Notes under the pieces: generated by a model | Databases searched by the model: none | What the model was told of the DNA's origin: nothing | The model's input: the letters and a program-made list of their open reading frames with translations, nothing else | Position numbers and translations under genes: made by a program | Assembly (NCBI RefSeq): GCF_030269685.1 | Contig: NZ_BSTT01000009.1 | Span: 124,001-188,000 of the forward strand | Reading direction: 5' to 3' | Length of the DNA stretch: 64,000 bases | Source of the DNA: Actinomycetospora sp. NBRC 106378 | GTDB lineage: Bacteria > Actinomycetota > Actinomycetes > Mycobacteriales > Pseudonocardiaceae | Shown: piece after piece, positions 23,616 through 33,100 of the stretch | Position numbering within the stretch: position 1 is the stretch's first letter | Layout of the letters: each line of letters begins with the position of its first letter

Positions 23616-24821
23616 ATGAGTGCCCAGGCGGAGGCCCCGCCCACCCACCTCGGCCGACCCACCGTGCTGCTGCTCGCCGTGGTGTGCGGCGCGGCGGTCG
23701 CGAACATCTACTACGCGCAGCCGCTGCTCCCCGTCGTCGCGCAGGCCTTCGGCGTCGGCGAGGGCACGGCGGGCTACCTCGTCACGGCCTCGCAGATCGG
23801 CTACGCGCTGGCCCTGGCCTTCCTCGTGCCCGCGGGCGACATCCTGGAGCGGCGCCGGCTGGTCAGCACGCTGCTCGCGCTCACCGGCGTGCTGCTGCTG
23901 GGCGCCGCGGCCGCACCCACGCTCGGGGTGCTGCTCGGGGCCGTGGCGATCGTCGCCGTGACCTCCGCGGTCGCGCAGATCGTGGTGCCGATGGCTGCGT
24001 CGCTGGCCGACGACGCGAACCGCGGGTCGGTCGTCGGGACCGTGATGAGCGGGCTGCTGGTCGGCATCCTGCTCGCCCGCACCGTCGCCGGTCTGGTCGC
24101 CGAGATCGGCGGCTGGCGGCTCGTGTTCGTCCTCGCGGCCGTCGTCATGGTGGTACTCGCGGCGCTGGTGCGGCTCGCGCTGCCGAAGGTCGCGGTCGCG
24201 GCCGAGGCGTCGTACCCGTCGCTCCTGGCCTCGGTCGGCTCGATCGTGCGCCACGACTCCCTGGTCCGACGGCGGATGCTGCTCGGCGGCGTCGGGTTCG
24301 GCTGCTTCACGATCCTGTGGACAGCGCTGTCGTTCCTGCTCGCCGCACCGCCCTACTCCTACGGGTCGGGCGTCATCGGACTGTTCGGGCTCGCCGGCCT
24401 CGCCGGGGCGCTCGCCGCGATCTGGGCGGGCCGCTTCGCCGACCGCGGGCACGGGCGGCGAACCGTGACGGTCGGCCTGGTGCTGCTGCTCGCGAGCTGG
24501 GGGCTGCTCGCGCTCGGCGGCGCGTCCCTGGTCGCGCTGATCGCGGGCATCGTCGTGCTCGACCTCGCCCAGCAGCTGCTCCAGATCAGCCACCAGCACG
24601 CCATCTACGCCCGTCGCCCGAACGCCCGCAGCCGCGTGACCAGCGCCTACCTGGTCTCGGCGTTCATCGGCGGCGGGATCGCGTCGGCCCTGACGTCGGG
24701 GCTCTACGCCACCGTCGGCTGGGTCGGGGTGTGCACGCTCGGAGCGGTGGCGGCCCTCGTCGGGCTCGGGGTGTGGGTCCTCGAACTGCTCCGGCCGGCG
24801 CCGACCGAGCCGGTCGGCTGA
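23616..24821 (+). CDS. MFS transporter (efflux type)
   Basis: A 401-aa major facilitator with about 12 transmembrane helices. It starts with VVCGAAVANIYYAQPLLPVVA, the signature of the YnfM/AraJ-like efflux branch, and the loop 2-3 motif is GDILERRRL. The substrate is unknown. It is 54 bp downstream of the DsbA-like gene on the same strand and could be the last gene of that TetR-controlled operon. A family D hairpin follows the stop. Confidence 0.9.
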   Translation: MSAQAEAPPTHLGRPTVLLLAVVCGAAVANIYYAQPLLPVVAQAFGVGEGTAGYLVTASQIGYALALAFLVPAGDILERRRLVSTLLALTGVLLLGAAAAPTLGVLLGAVAIVAVTSAVAQIVVPMAASLADDANRGSVVGTVMSGLLVGILLARTVAGLVAEIGGWRLVFVLAAVVMVVLAALVRLALPKVAVAAEASYPSLLASVGSIVRHDSLVRRRMLLGGVGFGCFTILWTALSFLLAAPPYSYGSGVIGLFGLAGLAGALAAIWAGRFADRGHGRRTVTVGLVLLLASWGLLALGGASLVALIAGIVVLDLAQQLLQISHQHAIYARRPNARSRVTSAYLVSAFIGGGIASALTSGLYATVGWVGVCTLGAVAALVGLGVWVLELLRPAPTEPVG

Positions 24822-24844
24822 GACCCGTCGTCGGGGGCCTCGAA

Positions 24845-24900
24845 CGGAACGAACGACCCGTTCGTGGCTTCTAGGTGCACGAACGACCCGTTCGTTCCGG
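24845..24900. terminator. Imperfect hairpin (family D) between MFS and ATL genes
   Basis: CGGAACGAACG..TTCGTG and its complement CACGAACG..CGTTCGTTCCG form a long stem with a few internal mismatches. It lies between convergent genes. Its right arm also encodes the last nine residues and the stop of the ATL gene, so the element predates or extended that 3' end. Confidence 0.65.
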
Positions 24901-25188
24901 CTCCGGGAACACGTGTCGCTGGTCCTTCGCCGCGCGCGCGTCGACGACGAGGACCCCCTCGAGGGTCAGACGCCGGATCTGCTCGACGGCGATGTGCGGC
25001 GCCGGGATCCCGGTGGTCCGCAGCACGCGGTGCCACGGGACGTCCGCGCCGTCCTCGCGCAGGACCGTGCCGACCACCCGGGCCGACTTCTCGCCCGCGG
25101 CGGCCGCGACGTCGCCGTAGCTGCACCACGAGCCCTCCGGGATCGACGCGACCACCGCGCGGATCCGCTCGTGCCGTTCCTCGTCCAC
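24871..25188 (-). CDS. Alkyltransferase-like (ATL) DNA base-flipping protein
   Basis: A 105-aa protein of the MGMT DNA-binding family. The alkyl-acceptor motif PCHR is replaced by PWHR at 51-54, so it cannot transfer an alkyl group. It keeps IPEGSWCSYGDVA and the RVVG region that inserts the Arg finger. ATL proteins flag O6-alkylguanine for nucleotide-excision repair. It is the counterpart of Rv3204 next to adnAB. The GTG start at 25188 is inferred from family length. The C-terminal nine residues are coded by the hairpin arm. Confidence 0.87.
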   Translation of the reverse strand: MDEERHERIRAVVASIPEGSWCSYGDVAAAAGEKSARVVGTVLREDGADVPWHRVLRTTGIPAPHIAVEQIRRLTLEGVLVVDARAAKDQRHVFPEPERTGRSCT

Positions 25189-25245
25189 GCCCCGGAGTCT
25201 GCGCCCGGAGTGTGCGCCGCGGGCCCGTGGGGGCATCCGGCGGCC

Positions 25246-25641
25246 ATGACGACCACGCCCCTGCAGGACGCCGCACGAGTGGGCCTCGGCACGTTCCTGG
25301 CCGGCGCCGGGCTCTCGCACCTGACCGTCGCGCGCCGGGGCTTCCGGGCGCAGGTGCCCGACTTCGTGCCCCTGGAGGTCGACCGTACCGTGGTGCTCTC
25401 CGGCGTCGCGGAGATCGCGCTCGGCACCGCGCTCGCGGCGCTCCCGTCGCAGCGCCGGCGGGTCGGGACGCTCGCCGCCCTGTTCTTCACCGCCGTGTTC
25501 CCGGGCAACGTCGCACAGTGGCGCCACCGTCGCGACGGGCTGGGCCTGAACTCCGACCGCACGCGGTTCCTGCGGCTGTTCGCGCAGCCGGTGCCGATCG
25601 CGGTCGCGCTGTGGTCGACCGGGGTCGTGCCCCGGCGCTGA
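25246..25641 (+). CDS. DoxX-like small membrane protein
   Basis: A 131-aa protein with about four transmembrane helices. It has LGTFLAGAGLSHLTVARR, a central LSGVAEIALGTALA and FFTAVFPGNVAQW, which resembles the DoxX-like protein at 37888 (FLAVFPANVQMAW). The function is unknown; DoxX proteins are associated with thiol stress in mycobacteria. It is divergent from the ATL gene with 57 bp between starts. The ATG at 25246 is the first good start. Confidence 0.75.
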   Translation: MTTTPLQDAARVGLGTFLAGAGLSHLTVARRGFRAQVPDFVPLEVDRTVVLSGVAEIALGTALAALPSQRRRVGTLAALFFTAVFPGNVAQWRHRRDGLGLNSDRTRFLRLFAQPVPIAVALWSTGVVPRR

Positions 25642-25645
25642 GGAA

Positions 25646-26716
25646 TCAGGCCCGGCGCGCGTAGGCGTCGACGAAGCAGTAGACGCCGTAGGCGGCGAGC
25701 CCCCCGCTCACCCCGACGAGGGCCACCGTGCCGAACGGTCCGGCGCCCTCGATGAACCACATCGCCTGGGTGAAGCCGCCCGAGTGCCGCGCGTCGCCGG
25801 TGATCGCGGCCTCCGCGAAGAGGATCCCGACGGAGCCGGTGAGAGCGGCGCGGGCGAGGTTGCCGTAGGTCCCCGCGATCCGGGCGACCACCCGCAGCCG
25901 CGGGGTCAGCCGCGCCGCGTGCAGGTCGCCGAGGTAGGTCGCGTTCAGTCCGGTCCAGCACATCCCGACGGCCATCCCGAGCGCGATCGCGGCGGCCACG
26001 CCGACCGCGACCCGCCCGGCGGGGAGCGCGAAGATGCTCGTGACCAGGTCACTGACCCCGTGCGGGGCGGACGGGGCGGGCGGACCACCGGGCGGCGGCC
26101 CCCGGAACGGACCGATCGCCGGCGGGAACGCGAGCGACGCCATCGAGAACATGGCGATGGCCTTGCCGGCGGCCCCGCAGCGCTTGCGGAACCGCTCGCC
26201 GCCCTCGACCCACCGGAAACCGACCAGGGCCGCCCGGGTCTGCCACACCCCGAAGGCGACGAGCCCCAGGATCGACAGCCCGAGCAGCGCCGCGCCGACC
26301 GGTCCGATCCCCGCGATCACCGCGATCGCGCCCTGCTGGTCGGCGTGCACGGTGCTGCTCCCGCGCATCAGGACGACGGCGAGGCCCGCCAACAGCAGGT
26401 GCAGCACCCCGTAGGTGATCAGCCCGCCACGTCCGAGGAGCTCGACCCCGTAGACCCCGGCGTCGCCGGACGGGTTCGTGGCGGAGCTGAGCACGCCGCG
26501 GAGTCGGGCGCGCACCGCCCGCCGGGTGCCGCCGGGAGCGGTCTCCGGCTCGGCCGTCTCCGGCGCCGTGGTCTCCGGCGCCGTGGTTCTCGGCGCCGCG
26601 GTCTCCGGCGCCGCAGGTGCCGCGGGCAGCGGGTGGATCGGCGCGGCCTCCGACGCCGCCGGCAGCGGATGCGCCGACGGGGCCGGCGCGCGACGACTGC
26701 GGACGAGGGGTGGCAC
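25646..26716 (-). CDS. DUF1206 family membrane protein with Pro/Ala/Thr-rich N-terminus
   Basis: About 356 aa. The C-terminal 270 residues are a DUF1206 unit with six predicted transmembrane helices arranged as repeats: GRGGLITYGVLHLLLAG, GLVAFGVWQ, RLRVVARIAGTYGNLARA and GGLAAYGVYCFVDAYARR. The N-terminal 100 residues are low-complexity, with repeated APETTA and PLPAA segments. No function is known for the family. The start is uncertain: GTG 26716 has GGGAG 4 nt upstream, while GTG 26803 would extend the low-complexity region by 29 residues. It is divergent from adnA. Confidence 0.78.
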   Translation of the reverse strand: MPPLVRSRRAPAPSAHPLPAASEAAPIHPLPAAPAAPETAAPRTTAPETTAPETAEPETAPGGTRRAVRARLRGVLSSATNPSGDAGVYGVELLGRGGLITYGVLHLLLAGLAVVLMRGSSTVHADQQGAIAVIAGIGPVGAALLGLSILGLVAFGVWQTRAALVGFRWVEGGERFRKRCGAAGKAIAMFSMASLAFPPAIGPFRGPPPGGPPAPSAPHGVSDLVTSIFALPAGRVAVGVAAAIALGMAVGMCWTGLNATYLGDLHAARLTPRLRVVARIAGTYGNLARAALTGSVGILFAEAAITGDARHSGGFTQAMWFIEGAGPFGTVALVGVSGGLAAYGVYCFVDAYARRA

Positions 26717-26865
26717 GGCGCTCCCGGGCAGGACGACGGGGCGGCGCCCCCGCGGGCCGCGTGTACCGCCAGGATCCCCGCGGGCACCGCGGACCACACG
26801 CACCCGGAGCTGAAGATGTGCGCCCGTGCCCGAGGCTGTCGGGGGGTCGTGGTTCCCTCGGGGAC

Positions 26866-29800
26866 ATGACGGTCGAGTCGGCTCCGAGACTGCTGCGGTC
26901 GGCCACGCGGCTGCCCGCCGATCTCCTGCTCGACGACGGGTCGCGGCGGGTCCTCGAGCACCGCGCGGGCTTCCTGCGGGTCCTCGGCGGCCCCGGGACG
27001 GGGAAGACGACGCTGCTCGCCGAGCGGGTGGCGCGGCTGCTGCACGCGGACCCCGACGCCGGGTCGCTCGTCCTGGTGGGCGACCGGCGGTCGGCCGCCG
27101 CGCTCCGGGAGCGGATCTCGGCCCGACGGCGGGTGCTGGCGGGCGAGGCGGGCGGCGGGCTGACCGCCGCGCGCGAGCCGCTGGTGCGCAGCGTGCACTC
27201 CTACGCCTTCGCCGTGCTGCGCCGGCACGCCGCCCGACAGGACCAGGCGCCGCCGCGGCTGCTGCCCGGCGCCCAGCAGGACGCGATGGTGCGCGACCTC
27301 CTCGCCGGGGAGGCCGCGGGGGTGGGTCGCGCCTCGGGGTGGCCGGCCCGGCTCGCGCCCGCCCTCGAGGCGCCCGCGTTCGCCGCCGAGGTGCGGGACC
27401 TGCTGCTGCGTGCCGCCGAGCGCGGGCTCGGGCCGCGGGAGCTGCGGGCGCTGGGCAAGGAGCACGACGTCGCGGTGTGGGTCGCGGCGGCGCGCTTCTA
27501 CCAGTCCTACGAGGAGGTCACGCTGTTGCGGGCGGCCGCGGGCTCCGCGAACCCGCTCGCCTCGGCGCCGCCGCTGGACGCCGCGGAGCTGGTCGCGGCG
27601 GTGCTCGACGCGTTCGCGCAGGACCCGGGGCTGCTCGAGGCCGAGCAGGCGGCCGTCCGGCACCTCGTCGTCGACGACGCGCACGACATGGATCCCCAGC
27701 AGCTCGAGCTCGGCCGGGTGCTCGGGCGCAGCGCCACCACGTACCTGCTGGCGGGCGACCCCGACTCGTCCGTGCTCGGGTTCCGCGGTGCCGCGCCGGG
27801 CCTGCTGCGCGACGCGGATCCGGGCGGCGACGCCACGGCGGTGCTGCACGTCGACCATCGCGGCACCCGGGCGGTGCGCGACGCGGTGGCGCGGGTGATC
27901 GAGCCGCTCCGGGGCACCGGTCCGGCCCGCCGCCGCACCGGCCCGGCGGGGGAGGACCCTGAGGGCGGGGCGGCCACGGTCTCGGTGTTCGCCACGCCGG
28001 GTCACCAGGCGGCCTGGGTGGCCGACACGCTGCGCCGCGCCCACCTCGTCGACGGGGTGCCGTGGTCGCGGCTGGCGGTGGTGGTCCGGTCGGTGCCGCT
28101 GTCGCTGCCGCCCCTGCGCCGGGCGCTGCTGGCCGCCGGGGTGCCGCTCGCCGTTCCCGCCGACGACACACCGCTCGCGGCCCTGCCCGCCGTCGCGCCC
28201 CTGCTGACGCTGCTGCGGGCCGCGTCCGCGGCGGCCGTCGCGCCGCCCGCCGAGGCGCTGGACGCCGACACCGCTCTCGGGCTGCTCGTGTCCCCCCTCG
28301 GCGGGGCCGAGCCGCTCGGGCTCCGCCGCCTGCGCCGGGGCCTCCTGCGGCTGCACGAGGGCGGTGGGAGCGGGGAGTCCCGCTCCAGCGACGAGCTGAT
28401 CGTCGACGTGCTGGCCGACCACCTGGCCGGCCGGCCCGACCGGCTCACGCTGCTGCCCGACGGCGACGTCGGGCCGCTGCGGCGGATCGCCCGGCTGCTC
28501 GCCACCGCGGTGGAGGCGATCCGCGCCGGGCAGAGCGTGCCCGACGGGGTCTGGTCGGTGTGGTCGGCGAGCGGGCTGCAACGGCGCTGGGTCGCGGTGA
28601 GCGAGCGCGGCGGGGTGGCCGGCGCCCAGGCCGACCGCGACCTCGACGCCGTCGTCGCCCTCGTCGAGCGCGCCGGCCGCTACGCCGAGGAGCTGCCGGG
28701 CGGCACCGTCGCCGGGTTCGTCGCCCAGGTCGACGAGCAGCGCATCCGCAGCGACTCGCTCGCGCCCCGCGCACCCGACGGCGAGGCGGTCGCCCTGCTC
28801 ACCGCGCACGCCGCGCGCGGTCGGGAGTGGGACGTCGTCGTCGTGCCCGACGTCCAGGAGGGCGTGTGGCCCGACCTGCGCCGTCGCGGCACGCTGCTCG
28901 GCGTCGAGCGGATGATCGACGTGCTCGCGGGTGTCCCCGACGACCCGGCGCTGTCCACCCGCGTGCCGCTGCTCGACGAGGAGCGGCGACTGTTCGCGGT
29001 CGCCCTGTCGCGGGCCCGGCAGGCCGTCCACGTCGGGGCGGTCGAGGCCGAGGACGTCACGCCGTCGCGGTTCCTCGACGACGTGGCGCCCACGGTGTCG
29101 GTCGACGACGCCCCGCGCCCGCGGGTGCGGCCCCGCCGCTCCCTCGTGCTCGCGGAGCTGGTGGGCGACCTGCGCCGCGCGGTCACCGACCCCGACTCTG
29201 ACCCGGCACGGCGGGAACGCGCCGCCGCGCACCTGGCCCGGCTCGCCGAGGCCGGGGTGGCCGGCGCCGACCCCGACGAGTGGTACGGCCTGCTCGAGGT
29301 GTCCACCACCGACCGGCTGCGCGAGGACGGGGCACCGATCGCGGTGAGCCCGAGCGCGGTCGAGACGATCCTGACCTGCCCGCTGCGCTGGGCGCTGCAG
29401 GCGCACGGCGGCGACGACTCGGACTCGCTGGCCTCGGTCACGGGGTCGCTGGTGCACGCGCTCGTGCAGCGCGCGGCCGAGGGGGCGGGCGAGCGGGAGC
29501 TCGGGGAGGCCCTGGACGTGGCGTGGGCGTCGGTCGACGCGGGGGCGCCCTGGTTCTCCCGCCGCGAGCTGGCGAACTGCCGGTCGATGCTGCGCTCGTT
29601 CCTGTCCTGGCGCGACGCGTCGCGGCGGGAGCTGACCGAGGTCGCGGTGGAGGAGTCGGTCGCCGCCCGGCTCGCCGAGGGCGTCGCCATCCGGGGCCGG
29701 GTCGACCGGCTGGAGGTGGACGACCGGGGCCGCCCCGTGATCGTCGACGTCAAGACCGGCAAGTCGCCGATCAGCGCCCCGGCCGCGCAGGAGCACCCCC

Positions 29801-30114
29801 AGCTCGCGGTGTACCAGCTCGCCGTGGCGCTGGGGGCGTTCAGCGAGGTCCTCGCGGGGCCGTCCGACTCCGCCGCCCGCTCCGTGCCGGGCGGCGCCCG
29901 GCTGATCTACCTCCAGCGCGACGGCGGCGAGGCGAAGACCCGCGCGCAGCCGCCGCTCGACGAGGAGGGTGTCGAGCACTGGCGCGAGCAGGTCGCCACC
30001 GCGGCCCGCCTGACCGCCGGTCCGCGTTTCGTCGGGCAGGAGAACGACGCCTGCCCACGCTGTCCGGTGCGCACGGCCTGCCCCGTGCACACCTCGGGGA
30101 GGCAGGTGCCGTGA
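26866..30114 (+). CDS. adnA: AdnA: helicase-nuclease subunit of AdnAB
   Basis: A 1082-aa UvrD-like helicase joined to a RecB/AddB nuclease. Walker A LGGPGTGKTT is at 40-49, and motif II reads VVDDAHD, which departs from the usual DExxQ. Near the C-terminus VDRLEVDD..VIVDVKTGKSP is the nuclease D-x(n)-D-x-K core. The Cys before PLRWAL (about 840) and the trio in CPRCPVRTACP form a four-Cys iron-sulfur site as in AddB-type nucleases. With AdnB it resects double-strand breaks in actinobacteria that use AdnAB. Start ATG 26866. It overlaps adnB by 4 nt, and the pair is flanked by the ATL gene as in mycobacteria. Confidence 0.92.
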   Translation: MTVESAPRLLRSATRLPADLLLDDGSRRVLEHRAGFLRVLGGPGTGKTTLLAERVARLLHADPDAGSLVLVGDRRSAAALRERISARRRVLAGEAGGGLTAAREPLVRSVHSYAFAVLRRHAARQDQAPPRLLPGAQQDAMVRDLLAGEAAGVGRASGWPARLAPALEAPAFAAEVRDLLLRAAERGLGPRELRALGKEHDVAVWVAAARFYQSYEEVTLLRAAAGSANPLASAPPLDAAELVAAVLDAFAQDPGLLEAEQAAVRHLVVDDAHDMDPQQLELGRVLGRSATTYLLAGDPDSSVLGFRGAAPGLLRDADPGGDATAVLHVDHRGTRAVRDAVARVIEPLRGTGPARRRTGPAGEDPEGGAATVSVFATPGHQAAWVADTLRRAHLVDGVPWSRLAVVVRSVPLSLPPLRRALLAAGVPLAVPADDTPLAALPAVAPLLTLLRAASAAAVAPPAEALDADTALGLLVSPLGGAEPLGLRRLRRGLLRLHEGGGSGESRSSDELIVDVLADHLAGRPDRLTLLPDGDVGPLRRIARLLATAVEAIRAGQSVPDGVWSVWSASGLQRRWVAVSERGGVAGAQADRDLDAVVALVERAGRYAEELPGGTVAGFVAQVDEQRIRSDSLAPRAPDGEAVALLTAHAARGREWDVVVVPDVQEGVWPDLRRRGTLLGVERMIDVLAGVPDDPALSTRVPLLDEERRLFAVALSRARQAVHVGAVEAEDVTPSRFLDDVAPTVSVDDAPRPRVRPRRSLVLAELVGDLRRAVTDPDSDPARRERAAAHLARLAEAGVAGADPDEWYGLLEVSTTDRLREDGAPIAVSPSAVETILTCPLRWALQAHGGDDSDSLASVTGSLVHALVQRAAEGAGERELGEALDVAWASVDAGAPWFSRRELANCRSMLRSFLSWRDASRRELTEVAVEESVAARLAEGVAIRGRVDRLEVDDRGRPVIVDVKTGKSPISAPAAQEHPQLAVYQLAVALGAFSEVLAGPSDSAARSVPGGARLIYLQRDGGEAKTRAQPPLDEEGVEHWREQVATAARLTAGPRFVGQENDACPRCPVRTACPVHTSGRQVP

Positions 30115-33100
30115 CCGGCGTGATGAGCGGGCTGATCGACCCGATGGAGCTCTCCGAACGGCTCGGGCTGCGGCGCCCGACCGACGAGCAGGCCGAGGTG
30201 ATCGCGGCGCCGTTCGCGTCGGCGCTGGTCACCGCAGGGGCCGGCTCGGGCAAGACCGAGACGATGGCGGCCCGCGTGGTGTGGCTGGTGGCCAACGGCG
30301 TCGTCACGCCCGACCAGGTCCTCGGGCTCACGTTCACCCGCAAGGCCGCCGGGCAGCTCGCCGACCGGATCCGCAAGCGGCTGCGCCGCCTCGCGTCCGA
30401 CCCGTTGCTGGACGAGATCGACCCCAGCGGTGAGCGTCGCGTGCTGGTGCGCACCCTCGAGCCGACCGTGTCGACCTACCACGCCTACGCCGGACGGCTG
30501 CTCACCGAGCACGGGCTGCGGTTGCCCACCGACCCCGGGGCCCGGCTGCTCTCGCCCACCGCGTCGTGGCAGCTCGCCCACCGCGTGGTCTCCTCCTGGG
30601 CCCGCGACCTCGACACGTCGCTGATCCCCACCACCGTGACGCAGTACGTCCTCGCCCTGGCCGGGGAGCTGGGGGAGCACCTGGCCGACCCGGACGCGCT
30701 GCAGGCGCACACCGAGGCGCTGTGCCGGGTGATCGAGTCGACCCCGCCGGCGAAGCGACAGAAGGCCGCGGTGCCGCAGAGCCTGGTCAAGATCGTCGAG
30801 CGTCAGCGCTTCCGGGCGGCGCTGCTCCCGCTGGTCGCCGAGCTCGCCGCCCGCAAGCGCGCCGAACGGTGCCTCGACTTCGCCGACCAGATGGCGGCCG
30901 CGGCCCGGCTGGCCGACGAGCACCCGGAGGTGGGGCAGGCCGAGCGCGGGATGTTCCGGGCGGTGCTGCTCGACGAGTACCAGGACACCGGCCACGCCCA
31001 GCGGATCATGCTGCGGGCGTTGTTCGCGGGGGACGAGGCCACGGCGGTGACCGCGGTGGGCGACCCGTTCCAGTCGATCTACGGCTGGCGCGGCGCGAGC
31101 GCGGCCAACCTGCCCCGGTTCGTCACCGACTTCCCCCGGCCCGACCCGGACGGCGAGTGGGTGGCCGCGCGCCGCTTCGGGCTGCTCACGAGCTTCCGGA
31201 ACCCGCCCGAGGTGCTCGGCCTCGCCAACGGGGTCGTCGAACCGCTCCGCGAGCCGCGGGCCCTCGACGGGGTCGGTGAGCTGCGGGCGTTCGCCGGGGC
31301 CGCGCCGGGCGACGTGCGGGTCGCGCTGCACCCCGACGTGCTCGCCGAGCGCGCGTGGATGGCCGACGCGGTGGCCGACCGGTGGCGGGCGGCGCTCGAC
31401 GCGGGCGAGCCGGCGCCGACCAGTGCGGTGCTCGTCCGGCGTCGTGCCGACATGACCGAGATCGCGGCGGCCCTGCGTGACCGGGGGCTGCCGGTCGAGG
31501 TGGTCGGGCTCGGCGGGCTGCTCGACGAGCCCGAGGTGCGCGACCTCGTCTCGGCGCTGCGGCTCGTCGTCGACCCGCTCGCGGGCGGCGCGGCGGTCCG
31601 GCTGCTCACGGGGGCGCGGTGGCGGATCGGCGGAGCCGACCTCGCCGCGCTGTGGCGGCGCGCCCGCGAGCTCGCCGCCCCGCCCACGCCGCCCGACCTG
31701 CCGACGGCCGCCGCGCCCGACCCGATCGCCGACGCCCTGCCCGGTGAGCACGCCGAACGGGCCGGGCTGGTCGACGCGCTCGACGACCCCGGGCCCCCGG
31801 CGCGCTACTCGGCCGCCGGGTTCGCCCGGATCACCCGGCTCGCCCGCGAGCTCGCGGGCCTGCGACGCCGGGTGACGGCGCCGCTGGTCGACCTGGTCGC
31901 CGACGTCGAGCGGACCCTGCTGCTCGACGTCGAGGCGGTCGCCCGTCCCGGCGCGGTGGGCCGGGCGCACCTCGACGCCTTCGCCGACGTCGTCGCCGAC
32001 TTCTCCGGCGGCGCCGCGGCCTCCGGCGGCACGGCGACCCCGACGGCGCTGCTCGCCTACCTCGACGCCGCCGAGGACGCGGAGGACGGCCTGACGCCGG
32101 GGGAGGTCGACGTGGCCGCCGCCTCCGATCCGGCGCTCGGCGGCACCCGGGTCCAGGTCCTGACGGCGCACGCCGCGAAGGGCCTGGAGTGGCAGGTCGT
32201 GGCAGTGCCGCACGTCTGCGCCAAGGTGTTCCCGGGGCCGAAGCTCAGCGGCTCGTGGCTGACGACGATCCCGTCGCTGCCGGTCGACCTGCGCGGTGAC
32301 CGGCCCGACCTGCCGGCGCTCGACGTCTCCGGGGTCGGCGACCGCAAGGAGCTCACCGACCGCCTGGACCGCCACGAGCAGGAGTTCGACGAGCGGCGCC
32401 TGGTCGAGGAGCGGCGCCTGTTCTACGTCGCGCTCACCCGGGCGGAGCGGACGCTGCTGGTCTCGGGCCACTGGTGGGGCGAGTCCGGGAGCACGCCGCG
32501 GGGGCCGTCGGACTTCCTGCAGGAGGTCGGGACCCTGGCCGGGACGGTCGGCGCGGTCCTCGACACGTGGGCCGACCCGCCGGAGGAGGGCACGGACAAC
32601 CCGCTCGCCGAGACCGTGCGCGCCGAGGCGTGGCCGATCGACCCGCTGGTCGGGCGACGGGAGGCGGTCGAGGAGGGCGCGGCGCTGGTCCGCGCCGCTC
32701 GCGAGCGTGCGGCCGAGGTGCCGGCGGACGACCCCGACACGGACGGTTGGGCCGCCGACGTCGACGTGCTGCTCGCCGAGCGGGCCGCCACCCGGGAACG
32801 GCACGCCCGCGTGCTGCTGCCCCCGCAGCTCTCGGTCAGCCAGCTCGTCGACCTCGCGGCCGACCCCGACGCGCTCGCCCGGCGGCTGCGCCGGCCGGTG
32901 CCCCGCCCGCCCGACCCGCGCGCCCGCCGCGGGACGGAGTTCCACGCGTGGGTCGAGCGGTGGTTCGCCCGCACCGAGCTGCTCGAGTTCGACGAGCTGC
33001 CGGGCGCGGCGGACGACGCGGCCGACGACGACGCCGAGGCGGCCGCCGACCTCGCCGTGCTGCAGGACCGCTTCACCGCGAGCCGGTGGGCCTCGCGCAG

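Noticed and set aside
24871-25188. O6-methylguanine-DNA methyltransferase
   Set aside because: The acceptor Cys is Trp (PWHR), so it is an alkyltransferase-like protein without transfer activity.
26419-30090. Open frame of more than 1200 codons antisense to adnA
   Set aside because: It is low-complexity (Arg/Gly/Pro/His-rich), an artefact of GC-rich third positions; adnA on the other strand has a full set of helicase and nuclease motifs.
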